64,000 bases of DNA from Mesorhizobium muleiense (GCF_900099905.1 NZ_FNEE01000008.1:1-64000), one strand, 5' to 3'; numbered from the stretch's first letter, positions 54,457 to 63,503 are shown. Notes: a model not told the origin generated them from the sequence alone. Numbers and translations: made by a program.

Positions 54457-56235
54457 TTGCAGCATGCCACGCCTGCCGCCCCCGCAGTGCGCGAGACGCT
54501 GGAGCGATTGCTAGCCAGCGAAACGTTCGGGAGATCCGAACGAGCGCGTAAGCTGCTTCGCTATCTGGTCGAGCGCGAGCAGGCAGGCGAAGCCGACAAG
54601 CTCAAGGGCTTTTCCATCGCGATGGATGTTTTCGGCAAGGACGGCGATTTCGATCCGTCGACCGACGCCGTGGTGCGGGTGCAGGCGGGCAGGCTGCGCG
54701 AGCTTCTGCAGCATTATTTTGCCAATGAGGGTGTTGCCGAGCCGATCCGCATTGCCATTCCGCGTGGCGGCTATGTCCCATCCTATGAACTCAACGCGAT
54801 CCGCCTGCCGGTCGAGCCGGATCCGGAGAAACACACCGAGGCGGCAGCCACCTTGCCGGAATCGCCCGAAGAACCCGGCATGGCTGCACCTGCCGCGTCG
54901 TTGATGTCCCCCGTCGTTCGCCAGCCGGCACCCTCGCTGCTGCGCCATCTCCAGTTCTTCTGGCTGGCGATCGCTCTGGTCATCGCCATGCTGGGCGTGC
55001 TGATCCTTCGTCAGGGAGGCAGCGCATTGCTGGCCGGAAGCGATGCCGCGCCGACGATTGAAAATGCGGTGGCAACCGGCAGCATTGCGCCATGGGCTCC
55101 GGCTGAAAGCCTTCCGCTCGTCTACATTGCGGTGAAAACCAACAGTGCCGAGGCTGCCCGCGTCGCCGCATCGCTGCGCGCCGGCCTCAGCCGCTTCGAC
55201 ACGGTCAGCTTCATCGGTCGCGATGCTGACGGCCAGCCCGATCCGGTCGCCGATGCGATCAGCTTCGTATTCGATGTCTTGCCGGGGCCAACGGCAGGCG
55301 ATGTCACGCTGGAGCTTCAAAGCGTGGCGACCGGGCGGGTCCTGCTGTCACGCAACTTGACTGCCGCCGACAGCACACCCTCCACCGTCGAGGACAGTGT
55401 CGCCGGCATTTTGAGTTCGGCCGTTCCCGCCTCGGGCGCGATCTACAACTATATCGAACAGAGCGGCCTTCAGGCCGGCCTGACGGAATGTCTGCTGCTC
55501 AACGACAAATACTATCTCGACCAGGGCGCCAAAACCCATGAGGCTGCCTATCGCTGCCTCGAAATCCTGGTCGATCGGGATGCGAAATCGTCGCTCGTCT
55601 TTTCGGAGCTGGCGACCCTGCATCTCGAGGCGGGCACAGATCACTACGCCTATCCAGCCGGCGCAACGATCGAACAGGCGATGTCGCTGGCGCGTCGCGC
55701 CGTGCAGATGGGGCCGACCAGCCCCTATGCCCACCGTGCCTATGGCTATCTCAATTCCCGCCTCGGCAATTCGGAGGAATCGATCCGCTGGATGCGCAAG
55801 GCCTACGAACTCAACCCTTACGACCTCAGCATGGCGGCAGCTTACGCCTACGGGCTGATTTTCGCCGGCAGGTACAGGGAGGGAACGCCGATCCTTGCTC
55901 ACGCCGCCGAAACCTCCAGCGCCCATCCGACCTGGTGGGATTACGGGCTTTTCGTCGGCCAGTTCATGGCTGGCGATATGAACAAGGCCGCGCTTGCCAG
56001 CGATGCGCTGCAGGCGACGCCGTCGAAATCGCACTATCTGGCAGCGCGGCTGATCACTGCCAAGGCCGCCGGCCGCGATCAACTGGCGCACGAACTTCTG
56101 GACGAGTTGACTGTCAAGTTCCCGAAATTCGCCGCCGATCCGCGCGCGGCTTTTGTCGAGCGGAGATACCCCGCAGATCTGACCGAGCGGCTGGTCGAGG
56201 CTTTGCGTGCCGCCGGGCTCGGCAATGCCAGCTAG
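54457..56235 (+). CDS. TPR protein with CadC-like layout (cytoplasmic domain, one membrane helix, TPR)
   Basis: 592 residues from TTG 54457, with GAGAGGA 7 bases upstream. Residues 10-110 form a conserved domain (FGRSERARKLLRYLVEREQA, FSIAMDVFGKDGDFDPSTDA, VVRVQAGRLRELLQHYFANE, IRIAIPRGGYVPSYEL) also found ahead of cyclase or TPR modules in rhizobia. One membrane helix (LQFFWLAIALVIAMLGVLIL, about 170-190) leads to a large periplasmic part with TPR-like helices (SPYAHRAYGYLNSRLGNSEE, SIRWMRKAYELNPYDLSMAA). The layout suggests a membrane sensor/regulator, but DNA binding by the first domain is unproven. It stands alone in its own transcription unit. Confidence 0.7.
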   Translation: MQHATPAAPAVRETLERLLASETFGRSERARKLLRYLVEREQAGEADKLKGFSIAMDVFGKDGDFDPSTDAVVRVQAGRLRELLQHYFANEGVAEPIRIAIPRGGYVPSYELNAIRLPVEPDPEKHTEAAATLPESPEEPGMAAPAASLMSPVVRQPAPSLLRHLQFFWLAIALVIAMLGVLILRQGGSALLAGSDAAPTIENAVATGSIAPWAPAESLPLVYIAVKTNSAEAARVAASLRAGLSRFDTVSFIGRDADGQPDPVADAISFVFDVLPGPTAGDVTLELQSVATGRVLLSRNLTAADSTPSTVEDSVAGILSSAVPASGAIYNYIEQSGLQAGLTECLLLNDKYYLDQGAKTHEAAYRCLEILVDRDAKSSLVFSELATLHLEAGTDHYAYPAGATIEQAMSLARRAVQMGPTSPYAHRAYGYLNSRLGNSEESIRWMRKAYELNPYDLSMAAAYAYGLIFAGRYREGTPILAHAAETSSAHPTWWDYGLFVGQFMAGDMNKAALASDALQATPSKSHYLAARLITAKAAGRDQLAHELLDELTVKFPKFAADPRAAFVERRYPADLTERLVEALRAAGLGNAS

Positions 56236-56338
56236 TCCTTGCGACCAGAACGGCCGATCGCGAAAATTTACTGGCCATCGAACCTGGTACAAGACGCAAT
56301 CCCGCCACATCCGAATTCGCGTAAAACCATAGAATTTC

Positions 56339-57142
56339 ATGATTTCATCGCTTTACGCTGCCGAACGGGGCGCCGGCCCGAAGACGGTTGTATTTCTGCA
56401 TGGCTTCGGCGGTTGCCACGGCGACTGGCACGAGGTGATTTCGACACTGGCACCTGATTCACGGACGCTGGCCTATGATCTTCCGGGCCATGGGCTATCC
56501 CTCGATTTCCCGGGTGGCGGTCCGGCCAAGGCGGCCGCCCGGGCTGTTCTGGCAGACCTCGCCGCACGCAGAATCAGCAGGGTGCATCTCGTCGGCCATT
56601 CGATGGGCGGGGCGGCGGCTGTGCTGATGGCACTGGCCGAACCCGTGGGGATAGCCTCGCTGACGCTTCTGGCGCCGGGCGGGTTTGGCACCGAGATCAA
56701 TGGCCCGCTGTTGCGCCGTTACGCCGCAGCAGCCGGCAAAAGTGAAATTCGCGCCTGCCTCGCCGCGATGTCCGGACCGCAAAGCCCGCCCTCGGAGCGC
56801 ATCGTGGATGTGCTTGGCGAAATGCGTGCCCGTCCCGGCCAGTTGCACAAACTTGTCGAGATCGCGGCCGCCATGACCAGGGATGATCGGCAGGGCGTCA
56901 TCCCGCGCGAACGGCTCGAAACCCTGGCTATGCCGGTGATTGTGGTCTGGGGGACCGATGACGCGGTGCTGCCCTGCAGCCAGGCCGATGGTCTGCCGGC
57001 GCATTTCCACCTGCACCATGTGTTGCAGGCCGGCCATATGCTGGTCGAGGAAGCGCCCGGCCTGATCGCCGAGATCGTCCGCCACAACATGAAACGCCGC
57101 AGCAGGCCGCTTCGTCCAAACTCCGCTCCCGCAGCGGGCTGA
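56339..57142 (+). CDS. alpha/beta-fold hydrolase
   Basis: 267 residues. Oxyanion-hole motif VFLHGFGGCHGDWHEVIS, nucleophile elbow LVGHSMGGAAAVLMAL (Ser about residue 87), acid in VVWGTDDAVLPCSQAD and His in VLQAGHMLVEEAP form a full catalytic triad. The lipid/ester or C-C hydrolase substrate is not predictable; relatives are annotated as acetoin-cleaving E2-like hydrolases. No ribosome site is evident before ATG 56339, and the gene is about 100 bases after the TPR gene. Confidence 0.87.
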   Translation: MISSLYAAERGAGPKTVVFLHGFGGCHGDWHEVISTLAPDSRTLAYDLPGHGLSLDFPGGGPAKAAARAVLADLAARRISRVHLVGHSMGGAAAVLMALAEPVGIASLTLLAPGGFGTEINGPLLRRYAAAAGKSEIRACLAAMSGPQSPPSERIVDVLGEMRARPGQLHKLVEIAAAMTRDDRQGVIPRERLETLAMPVIVVWGTDDAVLPCSQADGLPAHFHLHHVLQAGHMLVEEAPGLIAEIVRHNMKRRSRPLRPNSAPAAG

Positions 57143-57268
57143 TCCCTGTCAAAGCGCGGCTTCGGGCCGGATTTTGCAAGCCGCCTATCGATCTCACAAG
57201 TGCATTTTGCTGCATTTTGCCAGCGACTGTGTTAATTCGGTGTTAACCAAACCCGCGAGGCAACGCCG

Positions 57269-57892
57269 ATGAAGGATGCAGCCGAGACCATAAGCCAGGC
57301 CGATCAGTCGCGAAATTTGTCCGACGCCATCCGCGACGTGAAAAACGCCTTCGCCGACCGCGACGACGTCGTGGTCGACATGCGCGAGGCGCATCGCATG
57401 CGGCTGGAATTGCTTGCCGCCGAACTCGCGCCGATCTTCGCCGACGTGCCCGCCGACATGGACAATTTCGACTTCGCCGTCTCGTCCGGGCTGCAGCCGC
57501 GGCTCTGGATCGACGCCGTCAGCCATGTCGCCATGGGGCGCGACCGCCGCACCTATCGCTTCCTCAAGGACACGCGCATCGGCCGCGTGGTGCTCGCCGA
57601 ATCGACCGAGATGAAACCGGTTGCCGATCAGGTGACGCGCTACGTCGCGGAGCGCGTCATCGAACGCCAGAGAATGCTGGAAGGCGGGGTCGAGCAGGCT
57701 GTCGCCGGCCTGAAACGTGCCTTGGTCCCGGAAGCCGAGCCGCCGCTGCGATCCGTCAAGCGCCGCAAGCGTTGGTCAGCCTTTCTCTCCGGTCTCGGCC
57801 TGATCGCTGCCGGCGCCCTGGTCGGGCTGGCGGTATCGATCGTGTTGTTCTGGGACCGCCTCGTTGCGATGGGACTGAGTTTTGGACCATGA
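57269..57892 (+). CDS. conserved rhizobial protein with a C-terminal membrane anchor
   Basis: 207 residues. The soluble part has FADRDDVVVDMREAHRMRLE, DMDNFDFAVSSGLQPRLWID and AVSHVAMGRDRRTYRFLKDT. A basic stretch (RSVKRRKRWSAF) then precedes a single membrane helix near the C-terminus (LGLIAAGALVGLAVSIVLFW). The orientation is probably soluble domain in the cytoplasm. Function unrecognised. Its stop codon lies in the left end of an inverted repeat. Confidence 0.68.
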   Translation: MKDAAETISQADQSRNLSDAIRDVKNAFADRDDVVVDMREAHRMRLELLAAELAPIFADVPADMDNFDFAVSSGLQPRLWIDAVSHVAMGRDRRTYRFLKDTRIGRVVLAESTEMKPVADQVTRYVAERVIERQRMLEGGVEQAVAGLKRALVPEAEPPLRSVKRRKRWSAFLSGLGLIAAGALVGLAVSIVLFWDRLVAMGLSFGP

Positions 57893-57995
57893 TCCTGAAC
57901 CGAAGGTCCGCGTAGCGAAAAGTGGGAACCGGTTTTCGGAAAAGATCATGGTCAAACAAAAAGATAGAGCCCCATCCCGATGCCATCGGGATGGA
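57885..57995. repeat. inverted-repeat element at a gene end
   Basis: GACCATGATC (57885-57894) is mirrored by GATCATGGTC (57944-57953). Right after, CATCCCGATG pairs with CATCGGGATG (57973-57993). It overlaps the preceding stop codon and lies between convergent genes, so it may serve as a terminator. The type is common in Mesorhizobium. Confidence 0.7.
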
Positions 57996-58002
57996 ACAGG
58001 CT

Positions 58003-58917
58003 CTAGGCCATAGCGTCCGCGCCAAGCTCCACAACCTCGAGATCGGCAGGCGGGATGGCCGGCCCGGTCAGGCCACGTCGCGTCAGCCTGAGCCGCCAGT
58101 TGCCTATTTCACCATCGATCTCCAGCAGATTATATTGCGCCGCTGGACGCCTGCCGCCTGGCGCCTGCCCTGCGGCAGCGACGCCGACCACTGGAATTTT
58201 GGCGCCGCGCCCATTGATCGAGAACAGCGTCGGCTCGTGCGAATGGCCGTGCAGCACAAGCTCGGCCCCGTGCCGCTGAACGACCTTTTGGAAGCGGGCA
58301 ATGCCGAACAGCCGCTTGGGCTGCGAAACGGCGCCGCGCACTGGCGGATGGTGGATCATGATCACCCGGAACAGCCCGCGTTTGGCCGTGGCATCGAGCA
58401 CGTCGCGCAGCCTTTCCGCCTGGTCTTCCAGAAAAAAGCCGTTGGCCATGAACGGAGCCGTGGCCCGCGCCGTCGTGACACCGATCAGCGCGACGTTGCC
58501 ACGCACGCGTAGGTAGGGAAAGGCTTCGCGGTCGACCGGCGTATTGACGCCGTCGCCAGTCATCCACGCCGTCCACGACCGGCAGGACTTGTCGAAAGCA
58601 CCGGGCACATAGGCGTCGTGGTTTCCCGGAACGACCGACACATCGTCGGGGGAGCCCAGCGTCTCCAGCCAGTGCTTGCCCATCTCGATCTCGCCATCGA
58701 GCGCCAGATTGACCAGATCGCCGGTGACGGCAAGGTGATCGGGTGCGCTCGCCTTGATATCGGCGACGATGGTGTCGATGACGGCGTCGCGCATGTGGCG
58801 GCGGCGATTGCGCTGCCAATTGACGTAACCGACCACCCGCTTGGAGGCGAGATCGCGATAGGTTACACCGGGAAGCGGTCCCAAGTGGATATCGGAAATA
58901 TGCGCGAGCCTGAACAT
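58003..58917 (-). CDS. calcineurin-like metallophosphoesterase
   Basis: 304 residues. All metallophosphoesterase motifs are present: RLAHISDIHLGPLPG (D-x-H), LAVTGDLVNLALDGE (GD), VVPGNHDAYVPGAF (GNHD), MIHHPPVRGAVSQP (H) and LVLHGHSHEPTLF (GHxH). A two-metal centre for phosphoester hydrolysis is thus complete; cyclic nucleotides or phosphodiesters are typical substrates. GAAGGAGGG before ATG 58917 fixes the start. Divergent from the Nudix gene with only about 50 bases between starts. Confidence 0.9.
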   Translation of the reverse strand: MFRLAHISDIHLGPLPGVTYRDLASKRVVGYVNWQRNRRRHMRDAVIDTIVADIKASAPDHLAVTGDLVNLALDGEIEMGKHWLETLGSPDDVSVVPGNHDAYVPGAFDKSCRSWTAWMTGDGVNTPVDREAFPYLRVRGNVALIGVTTARATAPFMANGFFLEDQAERLRDVLDATAKRGLFRVIMIHHPPVRGAVSQPKRLFGIARFQKVVQRHGAELVLHGHSHEPTLFSINGRGAKIPVVGVAAAGQAPGGRRPAAQYNLLEIDGEIGNWRLRLTRRGLTGPAIPPADLEVVELGADAMA

Positions 58918-58950
58918 CCCTCCTTCATAAGCGACGCGCGCGCTGCTTTC

Positions 58951-58970
58951 CACCCACGGTTTCGTGGGTG
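58951..58970 (+). promoter_or_regulatory. hairpin directly before the Nudix start codon
   Basis: CACCCACG (58951-58958), loop GTTT, CGTGGGTG (58963-58970), an 8-bp perfect stem that ends exactly at the ATG 58971. It covers the place where a ribosome site would be. Confidence 0.6.
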
Positions 58971-59471
58971 ATGATGCGGCCCGATCCGGAGCAAGCTTTC
59001 CGCCAGACCGGCTGGCCGGGTCTCAGGGCGAGGCTGTTTCATCTGTACTTCGTGCTGCGGCGGCCGATGACGCTTGGGGTGCGTGGTTTGATCCACGATC
59101 GCACGTCCAATTCCGTCTTCCTCATTCGCCATACCTATGTACCGGGCTGGCAGCTTCCCGGCGGCGGCGTCGAGCTGGGCGAGACGATGATCGAGGCGTT
59201 GGCGCGCGAGCTCTCCGAGGAGGGCAATATTGCATTGACCGCGCCGCCGGTGCTGAAATCGATGCATTTCAACCGTCGGGCCAGCCGCCGCGACCATGTC
59301 GGCCTATATTTGGTCGAGCAGTTCAACCAGACGGCGCCGAAGCTGCCGGACCGCGAGATCGCCGCAGCCGGCTTCTTTCCGCTCGACCGCCTGCCGGAAG
59401 CAACCACGCCGGCCACGTTGCGGCGGGTTGCCGAGAATTTCAGCGGCGCCGCGGCATCGCCCTTCTGGTAG
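58971..59471 (+). CDS. Nudix hydrolase
   Basis: 166 residues. The complete Nudix box is GGGVELGETMIEALARELSE followed by EG (G-x5-E-x7-RE-x2-EE-x-G), about residues 64-86. Preceded by GLIHDRTSNSVFLIRHTYVP and GWQLP. It hydrolyses nucleoside diphosphates linked to another group. Start at ATG 58971 or 58974 (a GTG at 58968 is also possible); there is no free ribosome site because a hairpin occupies that region. Catalytic residues are intact; the substrate is unknown. Confidence 0.88.
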   Translation: MMRPDPEQAFRQTGWPGLRARLFHLYFVLRRPMTLGVRGLIHDRTSNSVFLIRHTYVPGWQLPGGGVELGETMIEALARELSEEGNIALTAPPVLKSMHFNRRASRRDHVGLYLVEQFNQTAPKLPDREIAAAGFFPLDRLPEATTPATLRRVAENFSGAAASPFW

Positions 59472-59472
59472 A

Positions 59473-60462
59473 TCACGCTGCCTTCCTGAACCGCGCCCGA
59501 TCATGCGGCGCCGCGTAGTCCAGTTCCGGCCCGACCGGCACGATGTGCGTCGGGTTGATCGTTTCGTGGCTGCCGTAATAGTGCGCCTTGATGTGGTGCA
59601 GGCTCACCGTGCCGGCGACGCCCGGGACCTGATAGAGGTCGCGCAGATAGTTCGACAGGTTCGGATAGTCGGCGATGCGGCGCAGGTTGCACTTGAAATG
59701 GCCGACATAGACCGGGTCGAAGCGGACCAGCGTGGTGAACAGCCGCCAATCGGCCTCGGTGATGCGGTCACCGACGAGATAACGCTGGCGAGATAGGCGA
59801 TCCTCGAGCTGGTCGAGCGCCGAGAACAGTTCGCCAAACGCTTTCTCATAGGCCGCTTGCGTGGTGGCGAAGCCGGCGCGATAGACGCCGTTGTTGACCG
59901 AGGGATAGACCAGAGCGTTGACCGCGTCAATTTCCCCGCGCAGTGCTTTCGGATAGAAATCGAGGCTGGCATCGCCCCATTCGTCGAAGGCTGAATTGAG
60001 CATCCGAATGATCTCGAAGGACTCGTTGCAGACGATTGTCTGTTCTCGCCTGTCCCACAGAACCGGCACCGTCACGCGGCCGGAATAGGCGGGATCGGCC
60101 TTGGTGTAGATTTGATGCAGGAAGTCGAGGCCGTAGAGCGTATCGCCGGTGGCGCCGTCCTCGGCCAGGAAGGTCCAGCCGTTGGCGCCCATGAAATGAT
60201 GGACGACCGAGACGGAAATCACGTCCTCGAGCTTTTTCAGTGCCCGAAAGATCAGCGTCCGGTGTGCCCAGGGACAGGCAAGCGAGACATAGAGATGGTA
60301 GCGCCCCGGCTCGGCCTTGAAGCCGCGCGTGCGGCCTTCGGCTGGCCTGCCGTCAACCGTGACCCAGTCGCGCCATTGCGACTGCGCCCGCACGAATTCG
60401 CCGTCGCTCGCCTTGGTGTCGTACCCGCTGTCCTGCCATTTGCCGTCGACCAGCAATCCCAT
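59473..60462 (-). CDS. glutathionyl-hydroquinone reductase (YqjG/ECM4-type GST)
   Basis: 329 residues, the normal length. The thioredoxin-fold part carries catalytic Cys in LYVSLACPWAHRTLIFRALK (about residue 64) with the typical PWAHR context, then VSVVHHFMGANGWTFLAEDG, TVPVLWDRREQTIVCNESFE, and the helical domain with YEKAFGELFSALDQLEDRLS, GDRITEADWRLFTTLVRFDP and VGHFKCNLRRIADYPNLSNY. Known: reduces glutathionyl-hydroquinones with glutathione. Ends two bases after the convergent Nudix stop. Confidence 0.93.
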   Translation of the reverse strand: MGLLVDGKWQDSGYDTKASDGEFVRAQSQWRDWVTVDGRPAEGRTRGFKAEPGRYHLYVSLACPWAHRTLIFRALKKLEDVISVSVVHHFMGANGWTFLAEDGATGDTLYGLDFLHQIYTKADPAYSGRVTVPVLWDRREQTIVCNESFEIIRMLNSAFDEWGDASLDFYPKALRGEIDAVNALVYPSVNNGVYRAGFATTQAAYEKAFGELFSALDQLEDRLSRQRYLVGDRITEADWRLFTTLVRFDPVYVGHFKCNLRRIADYPNLSNYLRDLYQVPGVAGTVSLHHIKAHYYGSHETINPTHIVPVGPELDYAAPHDRARFRKAA

Positions 60463-60742
60463 GTGATGTCCTTTCCTCTCCGTAGGGATGTACGCACAAA
60501 CCGACGATGCGGAAATCGCCAGGCGTTGAACAGTTCGTCAATCGCCCAGGCGGCAAACGAATGGCGGCAGCAAACGGCCGATTGCGGTGGCTGAAGATTG
60601 ATGCTAGCGGAAAATCCGCATGTTTGACTTTGCTTTGATCCGGTTCGACCGACGACGAAAGGGCGCCCGCGCTTGATGAAGCGCTGACTGGCGAACGCTG
60701 CCGTTTGCAGCAAACCTTTCCCCGTCTACCGGAACGCAGACC

Positions 60743-61279
60743 ATGAGCCTTGCCGACGTGAAATACCTGCCGGAAACTCCGGCGCATGACCCCGAAATCG
60801 AAGCCATCAACGACGAAGCCTTCGGGCCGGGCCGTTTCGTGCTGGGCGCCTACAAGATCCGTGAGGGCGGCCCGCATGAACGCGCTCTGTCCTTCGTGGC
60901 CGTCGATGGCGCTATCGTTGTCGCCTCTGTGCGCATGACGCGCATCGCGGCCGGCGCCGGCCGCGCGCTGATGCTCGGACCGCTTGCCGTGCGGCCGGCC
61001 TACAAGAATCTCGGCATTGGCCGCCGGCTGGTGGCGATCGCGCTGGAGGCCACCGCCAAGGCCGGCATGCCGGCGGTGATGCTTGTCGGCGACGAGCCCT
61101 ATTACGGCCCGCTCGGCTTCAAGAGAATCCCGCGTGGGCAAATCTCCATGCCGCGCCCGGTCGATCCTGACCGGCTGTTGTCGCATGAGATCGTGCCGGG
61201 CGCGATGGCGCGACTGGTGGGGGAGGTTTGCCACGCAGATCAGGCAAGGATTGCTGCGCAAATCGCCGCGATGGCGTGA
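60743..61279 (+). CDS. GNAT-family N-acetyltransferase
   Basis: 178 residues. Acetyl-CoA-binding motif A is MLGPLAVRPAYKNLGIGRRL (Q/R-x-x-G-x-G/A variant, about residues 81-100); VMLVGDEPYYGPLGFKRIPR is motif B. The pattern fits the YhbS-like group. The 280-base region before it, between the GSH-reductase and this gene, shows no feature beyond a possible promoter. Substrate unknown. Confidence 0.88.
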   Translation: MSLADVKYLPETPAHDPEIEAINDEAFGPGRFVLGAYKIREGGPHERALSFVAVDGAIVVASVRMTRIAAGAGRALMLGPLAVRPAYKNLGIGRRLVAIALEATAKAGMPAVMLVGDEPYYGPLGFKRIPRGQISMPRPVDPDRLLSHEIVPGAMARLVGEVCHADQARIAAQIAAMA

Positions 61280-61337
61280 CCCATCCGGGTGCTGTTGCGC
61301 AGTCCTGTCGGGCTTCGTAGCATGTGCCCGACTAAGG

Positions 61338-61474
61338 TGTGTTGAGATTCAGGTCAGGCCGAGCCGAAAACGGTGGTATTCGAGAACCGGAGCGGAGCGT
61401 ACTTTTGGGTACGTGAGCACCGGAAGCGCAGGAGACCACTGTTTGTAGGCCGGCCTCACCTGAATATCAACACA
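61338..61474. repeat. 137-bp long imperfect palindrome
   Basis: The outer 24 bases TGTGTTGAGATTCAGGTCAG.. are mirrored at the far end (..ACCTGAATATCAACACA) with two mismatches. Inner segments GTGGTATTCGAGAACCGG and CCGGAAGCGCAGGAGACCAC also pair partly around a GTACTTTTGGGTAC centre. The whole element could fold into one arm. It ends 20 bases before the start of the SDR gene. The central motif GAGCGTACTTTTGGGTACGT resembles repeats frequent in rhizobia. Confidence 0.85.
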
Positions 61475-61494
61475 GCTTGGATGGAGGACGCCGC

Positions 61495-62256
61495 ATGAAC
61501 CCCAACGGCCAGATTGCGATCGTCACCGGCGGCGGCTCCGGCCTCGGCGAGGCGACGGCACGTGCACTGGCCGCGAAGGGCGCCGGCGTTGCCATCCTCG
61601 ACCTCGGCATCGAGCGTGCGGCGAAGATTGCGGCCGATATCGGCGGCATCGCCATCCAATGCGACGTAAGCAGCGCCGACGGCGGTGCTGCTTCAGTGGC
61701 AGAAGTGGTAAAAAAATTCGGCGAACCCCGTATCCTGGTCAATTGCGCCGGCATCGCCATCGGCATGAAGACGATCGGCAAGGACGGTCCGCACCCGCTC
61801 GACCAGTACCGCCAGGTGATCGAGGTCAATTTGATCGGCACCTTCAACATGATCCGCCTCGTCGCCGACCAGGCCGCGAAGCTTGAGCCGCTGGACGGCG
61901 GCGAGCGTGGCGTCATCGTCAACACGGCATCGGTCGCCGCCTATGACGGTCAAATCGGCCAGGCGGCCTATTCAGCCTCCAAAGGCGGTGTCGTCGGCAT
62001 GACGCTGCCGGTGGCGCGCGACCTTGCCCGGTCGGGCATTCGCGTCTGCACCATCGCGCCCGGCATCTTCAAGACGCCGATGATGGCCGGCATGCCGCAA
62101 GAGGTGCAGGATACGCTCGGCGCCGCGGTGCCCTTCCCGTCCCGTCTCGGCGAGCCTTCCGAATATGCAGCCCTTGTGCTGCATATCATCGAAAATCAGA
62201 TGCTCAACGGCGAGACCATCCGCCTCGATGGCGCCATCCGCATGGCGCCAAAGTAG
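61495..62256 (+). CDS. SDR, 3-hydroxyacyl-CoA dehydrogenase type-2-like
   Basis: 253 residues. Cofactor motif [16 protein letters not shown] (TGxxxGxG), NCAGIAIG (NAG variant), Ser in [15 protein letters not shown], and Tyr-Lys in [33 protein letters not shown] and [12 protein letters not shown] close the fold. This is the HSD17B10/HADH2-type pattern, oxidising 3-hydroxyacyl-CoA with NAD. GGAGG at 61482-61486 supports ATG 61495. Six bases before the racemase gene, so one operon for branched or steroid-type acyl-CoA breakdown. Confidence 0.9.
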   Translation: MNPNGQIAIVTGGGSGLGEATARALAAKGAGVAILDLGIERAAKIAADIGGIAIQCDVSSADGGAASVAEVVKKFGEPRILVNCAGIAIGMKTIGKDGPHPLDQYRQVIEVNLIGTFNMIRLVADQAAKLEPLDGGERGVIVNTASVAAYDGQIGQAAYSASKGGVVGMTLPVARDLARSGIRVCTIAPGIFKTPMMAGMPQEVQDTLGAAVPFPSRLGEPSEYAALVLHIIENQMLNGETIRLDGAIRMAPK

Positions 62257-62262
62257 CCGACC

Positions 62263-63471
62263 ATGAGTGCCGAAGTCGCCCTTCAGGCGAAGACCGGCCC
62301 GCTCGCCGGCCTGACGGTGATCGAGATGGCCGGGCTTGGACCGGTGCCGCTGGCCGGGCTGATGCTGTCGGAGATGGGCGCCGAGGTGCTGCGCATCGAG
62401 CGGGCTGGGTCGAGCCAGCCGTTTCTGGCGCTGCCGGACGAATACGACATCGACCGTCACGGCCGCTCCATCCTGCGGATTGACCTGAAGCGCTGGGAAG
62501 GCGCCGAACTGGTGCTGCGCCTTGCCGAAAAGGCCGACATGCTGGTCGAAGGGTTTCGCCCCGATGTCATGGAGCGGCTTGGTCTCGGGCCGGATGCGGT
62601 ACTGGCGCGCAATCCAGCCCTGATCTACGGCCGCATTTCGGGGTTCGGCCAGGACGGTCCGCTATCGGGACGTGCCGGCCACGACATCACCTACCTCGCC
62701 TATTCGGGTGTGCTGCATGCCATCGGCCAGCAAGGCGGCCGGCCGGTCCCACCGCTCAACCTTGTCGCCGACTACGGCGGCGGCGCCATGATGCTGGTCG
62801 CCGGCGTACTGGCCGCCCTGTTTGAGCGCTCGCGCTCCGGCAAGGGTCAGGTGATCGACGCCGCGATGACCGAGGGCGCTTCAATGCTGGCGACACCTGT
62901 GCACGCCCTTATGGCGGCGGGCCTGTGGAGTGACACGCGTGGCGCGAACCTGCTCGATTCCGGCGCGCCCTTTTACGACACCTATGAGACCGCAGACGCA
63001 CGGCACCTCGCCGTCGGCTGCCTTGAGCCCCGGTTCTTCGCCGAATTCGCAAGACTGCTGCCGCTCGACCAGATGTTTGTACGCGGCCAATACGACAGGA
63101 ATTTGTGGCCGCAGATGCGGGCCGCCATTGTCGATCGGGTCGGGCAGAAATCACGGGACGACTGGGACCGTCTCTTTGCTGCAACCGATGCTTGCGTCGC
63201 ACCGGTCTTGTCGCTGCGGGAAGCCAGGGATCATCCGCACAATCGCGCTCGCAACGCCTTTGTGATGTCGGGTGCGCTTGAGCGGCCCGCCCCGGCGCCG
63301 CGCTTTTCGCGCTCCCGGCCGACGCTTGCCGCTATGCCGGCCGATCACGATTGTCAGGCGGCGACCGTGCTGGCACGCTTCGGCCTTTCGGAAAGCGAGA
63401 CTGAGGCCCTTTTCAAATCTGGGGCCCTTTTCAAATCTGGGGCCCTTGTCAAATCCGGTGTGATAGGTTGA
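62263..63471 (+). CDS. CoA-transferase family III, alpha-methylacyl-CoA racemase-like
   Basis: 402 residues. N-terminal LTVIEMAGLGPVPLAGLMLS, EMGAEVLRIERAG, DLKRWEGAELVLRLAEKADM, and the catalytic Asp in SGRAGHDITYLAYSGVLHAI (RAGHDxxY, about residue 146), then GQVIDAAMTEGASML. This GHD-I-x-Y context is that of AMACR racemases rather than formyl-CoA transferases. Works with the upstream SDR on 2-methyl-branched acyl-CoAs. The C-terminus has a repeated tail GALFKSGALFKSGALVKS from an 18-bp tandem repeat. Confidence 0.88.
   Translation: MSAEVALQAKTGPLAGLTVIEMAGLGPVPLAGLMLSEMGAEVLRIERAGSSQPFLALPDEYDIDRHGRSILRIDLKRWEGAELVLRLAEKADMLVEGFRPDVMERLGLGPDAVLARNPALIYGRISGFGQDGPLSGRAGHDITYLAYSGVLHAIGQQGGRPVPPLNLVADYGGGAMMLVAGVLAALFERSRSGKGQVIDAAMTEGASMLATPVHALMAAGLWSDTRGANLLDSGAPFYDTYETADARHLAVGCLEPRFFAEFARLLPLDQMFVRGQYDRNLWPQMRAAIVDRVGQKSRDDWDRLFAATDACVAPVLSLREARDHPHNRARNAFVMSGALERPAPAPRFSRSRPTLAAMPADHDCQAATVLARFGLSESETEALFKSGALFKSGALVKSGVIG
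63405..63458 (+). repeat. 18-bp tandem repeat x3 at the racemase C-terminus
   Basis: GGCCCTTTTCAAATCTGG at 63405-63422 and 63423-63440, and GGCCCTTGTCAAATCCGG at 63441-63458. In frame; each unit adds GALFKS-type residues just before the stop. Confidence 0.95.
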
Positions 63472-63503
63472 TAACTGGAGAGCAAAGATCAGCTTAAGAC
63501 GGT

